Shown one piece after another: positions 8,002 to 11,063 of a DNA stretch of 11,063 bases (within the stretch, counting starts at the first letter, position 1; every line of letters begins with the position of its first letter). The notes beneath the pieces were generated by a model. The model ran no database searches. It worked only from the letters and a program-made list of their open reading frames with translations, and had not been told where the DNA came from. The translations under genes were made by a program, and so were the position numbers. The stretch is from positions 1-11,063 of the forward strand of contig JAGRBM010000178.1 in NCBI GenBank assembly GCA_020434085.1. The letters are read 5' to 3'. Source of the stretch: Chrysiogenia bacterium. GTDB taxonomy: Bacteria > JAGRBM01.

Positions 8002-8280
8002 ATGGAAAACACTAAGAGAATCTGCCAGCGTCCGATTACAGTACGCTTTGACAGATCAATCTATTTTGATTGTATTCAAAAGAAGTACGGACAAATACAG
8101 CAAGCATTAGATTCGGAAAGGCGCTCTGCTACCGAGGTAAATCTCCGAGAGTGCCGAAACTCATGCGGACTCCCGCACCCTGTGCCCGAACTGTGCCCGA
8201 GCCATCGGCTTCAACCGGCACCACCGGCCATCATCGGGTCCATAACGAAGCACCATAAGCGACAGGAATCACGCCGATAG
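8002..8280 (+). CDS. Small hypothetical protein, 92 aa, in an AT-rich patch
   Basis: An ATG at 8002 is preceded by GAGGT (7991-7995) with 6-nt spacing, a good Shine-Dalgarno sequence. The first ~40 residues (start MENTKRICQRPITVRFDRS) are well mixed in composition and lie in DNA much more AT-rich than the flanks: 8041-8100 has 20 G/C in 60 bases. Beyond about residue 45 the DNA becomes GC-rich and the protein Pro/Cys/His-rich (HPVPELCPSHR), which looks less like natural coding. It may be a small element-borne protein or a broken gene whose original 3' part has been replaced. No family is recognised. The upstream CATACT (7982-7987) is a possible -10, with no good -35. Confidence 0.35.
   Translation: MENTKRICQRPITVRFDRSIYFDCIQKKYGQIQQALDSERRSATEVNLRECRNSCGLPHPVPELCPSHRLQPAPPAIIGSITKHHKRQESRR
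8181..8207 (+). repeat. Direct repeat copy A (tandem 11-mer tgtgcccgaac)
   Basis: Two near-identical 11-bp units (tgtgcccgaac, tgtgcccgagc) are followed by catcg. Over 27 bp it matches 8446-8472 at 23 positions, and all four differences are transitions. It lies left of the tRNA fragment, inside the 3' part of the small ORF. Confidence 0.7.
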
Positions 8281-8319
8281 TGTCCGATAGCAGTCAATAG
8301 ACTCCCCTCCCCGCTGGAA

Positions 8320-8376
8320 CTTAAAATCTCGAGGAACGCAAGTTCCGTGCGGGTTCAAGTCCCGCCCCGGGCACCA
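8320..8376 (+). pseudogene. 3' fragment of tRNA-Leu (anticodon UAA), probable attachment-site scar
   Basis: From the right: CCA (8374-8376), discriminator A8373, acceptor 3' strand CCCGGGC (8366-8372), and a perfect T-arm GCGGG-TTCAAGT-CCCGC (8349-8365). Before that is a long variable arm GGAAC-GCAA-GTTCC (8333-8346), typical of class II tRNAs, then an anticodon loop CTTAAAA (8320-8326) with anticodon TAA, pointing to leucine. The 5' half is absent: there is no GCCCGGG and no D-arm upstream, and the bases before the loop pair poorly with those after it. Starting at the anticodon loop is what tyrosine-recombinase integration into a tRNA gene leaves behind. It cannot give a functional tRNA alone. 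Confidence 0.8.
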
Positions 8377-8421
8377 GATTGCTTTGTCGTTTCAGTCCCT
8401 TGCAGCGTTGGCATCTTCGAT
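8377..8421. other. Short spacer between the tRNA fragment and the RND stop codon
   Basis: Only 45 bp separate the tRNA CCA end from the RND stop. No terminator hairpin with a T-run is visible for the RND gene; its transcript would run into the antisense of the tRNA fragment, whose T-arm and variable-arm inverted repeats could form hairpins. Whether they terminate transcription is unknown. Confidence 0.4.
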
Positions 8422-11063
8422 TCAATCTGCGCGGGCTTCTTCGACTGTGCCCAAACTGTGCCCAAACCACCGATACACCGCCGGGATCACCAGCAGCGTG
8501 AGCACGGTGCTCGTCACCAGGCCTCCGACTACGACGGTTGCCAGCGGGCGCTGCACTTCACTGCCGGTCCCGGTGGAGAAGAGCAGCGGGAAAAGCCCCA
8601 GCGCGGTGGTGAGCGCGGTCATCAGCACGGGGCGCAGGCGGCGCACGGCGGCCTGCTTGCTGGCATCTTCGATGCTGACTCCCTCTTCCACGAGTTGGTT
8701 GAGGTAACTCACCAGCACCATGCCGTTTTCAAGAGCAATGCCGAAGAGGGCGATGAAGCCGACCGATGCGGGAACCGAGAGGTTCTCGCCGCTCACTGCC
8801 AGCGCCACGACGCCGCCCACGAGCGCGAGCGGGATGTTGAGCAGGATGAGCGTCGCGCTCCCCAGCGACTGGAAGTTCGCATACAGGAACAGGAAGAGCA
8901 GCAGCAGGGTCAGCGGGATCACGACGGCGAAGCGAGCGTTGGCCTCCTGTTGCAAGCGGAATTGGCCGCCCCACGTCAGCAGGTAGCCCGGCGGCAACGC
9001 GACACCGTCGGCGATGACCTGCTTGGCCTCTTCAACAAAGCTCCCGATGTCGCGAGCCGTGACGTTGGCCTGCACGGTGATAAAGCGCTGGCCGTCCTGC
9101 CGCGTGATCTGGCGCGGACCGACGATCTCCTCGATGCTGGTGAGTTCTGCCAGCGGGATACGCAGCCCCCCGGGACCGGGCGCCAGGATGTTCGCAATCG
9201 CCTCGCGGCTCTCGCGCGCGGACTCTTCGAGCCGCACCAGAATGTCGAAGCGGCGCGTGCCCTCGAAAATCTGCCCGACGGTTTCCCCGCCGACAGCCGT
9301 ATGAATCACTTCCTGCACGTCGGCGACGTTGACGCCGTAGCGGGCGATGGCCTCGCGGTTCACCTTCAGGAGCAGTTGCGGCGCGCCGCTGACCTGATCG
9401 GCCTGCACGTCGCTGGCCCCGCGAACCGTACCGAGCGTTGCTGCGATCTCGTCGGCCTTGCGCTTGAGCACTTGCAGGTCGTCTCCGAAGAGCTTGATCG
9501 CCAGTTCCCCGCGCACGCCTTCGAGAAGCTCATCGACGCTCATCTCGATGGGCTGGGTGAGGTTGACCAGAATACCCGGTAGCTGCCCGAGTTCTTCGCG
9601 GATGAGGGCTTCGAGGTCTTCCTGTGTCCTGGCCGAGCGCCACTCATCCCTGGGTGCGAGCGTGACATACATCTCGGCGCTGTTGACCGGATCGGCGTGG
9701 GCGCCCACTTCACCGCGTCCCACACGGCTCGTCACTCCCGTTACCTCGGGAATCTTCATCAGCCGTCGCTCGACGATCCCGGTCAGGCGCGTGCTCTCGG
9801 TGAGCGCAATCGAAGGGGCCATCGTCAGACGCACCACAATGGTTCCCTCCCGCAGCTTGGGCGTGAATTCAGAGCCGAGCAGCGGGAAGACTCCCGCGCC
9901 GATTCCAACCAGGGCCAGAGAAAGGGCTACCGCCCGTTTGGGGCGGCGGACGAAGCCTTCCAGCACGGGCGCGTACGTCCGCTCCAAAGCATGGACTAGC
10001 CGCTCGCCCAGTCCCTTGCCGGTCTCGAATCCAGGATGGCCGCCTTTTAAGAGCAGCGATGAAAGAAGTGGTGCAAGGACCACGGCGAAAATGAGCGAAC
10101 CGAGCATCGCCAACGCAACGGCAAAAGCGAGCGGCTGGAAGGTCTTGCCCTCGACACCTTCGAGCGTGAAGAGCGGCAGGAACAACACGATGATGATGGC
10201 AATGGCGAAGGCAATGGGGCGTCCCACTTCGAGGGAGGCTGCGCGCACGCGGTCGGCGAGCGAGCCCTCCGCTCCCCGAAGATGCTCCTCGATGTTCTCC
10301 ACCACAACGATGGTGCCATCGACCAGCATCCCGATGGCGATGGCCAGGCCGCCCAGCGACATCAGATTCGCCGAAATGCCGAAGTAGCGCATCCCGAGCG
10401 CGGCAAAGAGAATTGAAAACGGAATGGAAAGCGCCACGACGAGGCTGGGCCGAATTCCGCCCATGAACAGCGAGAGCACGAGAATGACGAGCAACACTCC
10501 CTGCACGAGCGCATTGCGCACCGTCGTCACGCAGGCTTCGACCAGCGTTTTTTGTTCGTAGTAGGGAACGATGCGCATGCCCTCGGGCAGGGCGGCATTG
10601 ATCTCGTCGATCTTGTGCTCGACCCGCCCGATCACGGTCGAGGCATTGGCGCCGATGAGCTTGACCACCATCCCGGCCACCACTTCCCCGACTCCGTTGC
10701 GGGTCTGCACGCCCCGCCGCACCGCGCCCCCGATCGCTACGTCCGCGACCTGCCGCAGATACACCGGAGTCCCGTGAACGGTCTTGAGCACGATGCTCTC
10801 CAGATCAGCGATCCCCGTTGCCAGCCCCACCGAACGGACGACGAATTCCTCGGCATTCTTTTCAATGAACTGCGCGCCGACGTTGAGTGAATTCATTTCG
10901 ATCTTCTCCACGACCTCGGCAACGGTCAAGTCGTAGCGGAGCAGGTCGCCTGGTCGCACCCGCACCTGGAACTGTTTCTCATATCCGCCAATCCCCAGCA
11001 CCTCGGTCACGCCGGGGGTCGTTTGCAGGTGGAGCTTCACCACCCAGTCCTGCATGGTGCGCA
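8422..11063 (-). CDS. Heavy-metal efflux RND transporter, CzcA/CusA family (N-terminus outside the window)
   Basis: This is the inner-membrane proton/metal antiporter of a tripartite efflux pump; with a membrane-fusion protein and an outer-membrane channel it exports divalent or monovalent metal ions. The frame is open through 11063 (LRTMQDWVV..., a conserved CzcA segment) and ends in TGA at 8422-8424. About 150-160 N-terminal residues including TM1 are missing. Eleven of the twelve TM segments are visible. TM4 has AIAIGMLVDGTIVVVEN, with the proton-relay Asp and Glu at D246 and E253 (counting M at 11055 as 1). The position equal to CzcA D402 is Ala (A240), as in CusA. TM10 has GFIALFGIALENGMVLVSY, more CzcA-like. 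The C-terminus after VYRWF is short (GHSLGTVEEARAD) and overlaps a direct repeat. Metal specificity cannot be set from this. The partner genes are expected beyond the right edge. Confidence 0.95.
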   Translation of the reverse strand, partial: RTMQDWVVKLHLQTTPGVTEVLGIGGYEKQFQVRVRPGDLLRYDLTVAEVVEKIEMNSLNVGAQFIEKNAEEFVVRSVGLATGIADLESIVLKTVHGTPVYLRQVADVAIGGAVRRGVQTRNGVGEVVAGMVVKLIGANASTVIGRVEHKIDEINAALPEGMRIVPYYEQKTLVEACVTTVRNALVQGVLLVILVLSLFMGGIRPSLVVALSIPFSILFAALGMRYFGISANLMSLGGLAIAIGMLVDGTIVVVENIEEHLRGAEGSLADRVRAASLEVGRPIAFAIAIIIVLFLPLFTLEGVEGKTFQPLAFAVALAMLGSLIFAVVLAPLLSSLLLKGGHPGFETGKGLGERLVHALERTYAPVLEGFVRRPKRAVALSLALVGIGAGVFPLLGSEFTPKLREGTIVVRLTMAPSIALTESTRLTGIVERRLMKIPEVTGVTSRVGRGEVGAHADPVNSAEMYVTLAPRDEWRSARTQEDLEALIREELGQLPGILVNLTQPIEMSVDELLEGVRGELAIKLFGDDLQVLKRKADEIAATLGTVRGASDVQADQVSGAPQLLLKVNREAIARYGVNVADVQEVIHTAVGGETVGQIFEGTRRFDILVRLEESARESREAIANILAPGPGGLRIPLAELTSIEEIVGPRQITRQDGQRFITVQANVTARDIGSFVEEAKQVIADGVALPPGYLLTWGGQFRLQQEANARFAVVIPLTLLLLFLFLYANFQSLGSATLILLNIPLALVGGVVALAVSGENLSVPASVGFIALFGIALENGMVLVSYLNQLVEEGVSIEDASKQAAVRRLRPVLMTALTTALGLFPLLFSTGTGSEVQRPLATVVVGGLVTSTVLTLLVIPAVYRWFGHSLGTVEEARAD
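8446..8472 (+). repeat. Direct repeat copy B (tandem 11-mer tgtgcccaaac)
   Basis: Two identical 11-bp units are followed by caccg. It lies right of the tRNA fragment and overlaps the last codons of the RND gene, where it encodes the tail RWFGHSLGTV on the minus strand. Tandem short direct repeats beside a tRNA attachment site resemble integrase arm-type sites; this reading is inference. Confidence 0.7.

Noticed and set aside
8313-8376. A complete tRNA-Leu gene
   Set aside because: Bases before the anticodon loop do not form a stem, and no D-arm or GCCCGGG acceptor strand exists upstream, so only the 3' part is present.
8347-9582. 411-codon plus-strand ORF antisense to the RND gene
   Set aside because: It lies on the opposite strand of a clear RND gene, is rich in Gln/Arg/His/Glu without any domain, and overlaps the tRNA fragment at its start. 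It is a shadow of GC-rich coding DNA.
9458-10387. 309-codon plus-strand Ser/Arg/Thr-rich ORF
   Set aside because: It is antisense to the RND transmembrane region and has the low-complexity composition of a shadow frame.

Overview
The window looks like Gram-negative, GC-rich environmental DNA. An RND heavy-metal efflux pump requires an outer membrane, and one enormous exported protein is built from He_PIG/cadherin-like and FG-GAP repeats. That combination is common in Myxococcota and other former deltaproteobacteria, but I cannot place the organism from this sequence alone. Both large genes are on the minus strand and both run off the window, one at each end.

Right part (8422-11063): the C-terminal ~880 residues of a CzcA/CusA-type RND metal/proton antiporter. 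Its N-terminus lies beyond the right edge, where the membrane-fusion partner would also be expected. Left part (1-7634): the first 2544 codons of a giant secreted or surface protein, open through the left edge. In order it has a signal peptide, a seven-motif LWVA-type beta-propeller carrying two strongly charged inserts, one Ig-like domain, three He_PIG domains, three cadherin-like domains, three He_PIG domains, a seven-motif FG-GAP propeller, and seven more He_PIG domains. No frameshift or stop was seen in this frame. The plus-strand ORFs opposite it are antisense shadows.

Between them (7635-8421) is a scar-like intergenic region. It holds a 3' fragment of a leucine tRNA (anticodon loop to CCA) without its 5' half, an AT-rich patch with a small ORF behind a good Shine-Dalgarno sequence, and two copies of a tandem 11-bp repeat on either side of the tRNA fragment. 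One of those copies is inside the last codons of the RND gene. This is what the end of an integrated element in a tRNA gene looks like. By the usual geometry the element lies to the left of the fragment, so the small ORF, and perhaps the giant gene, may be acquired while the RND gene is backbone. No integrase is visible. The two large genes are separated by this scar and are probably not one operon. I do not see a recognisable defence system, CRISPR array, transposase or rRNA.
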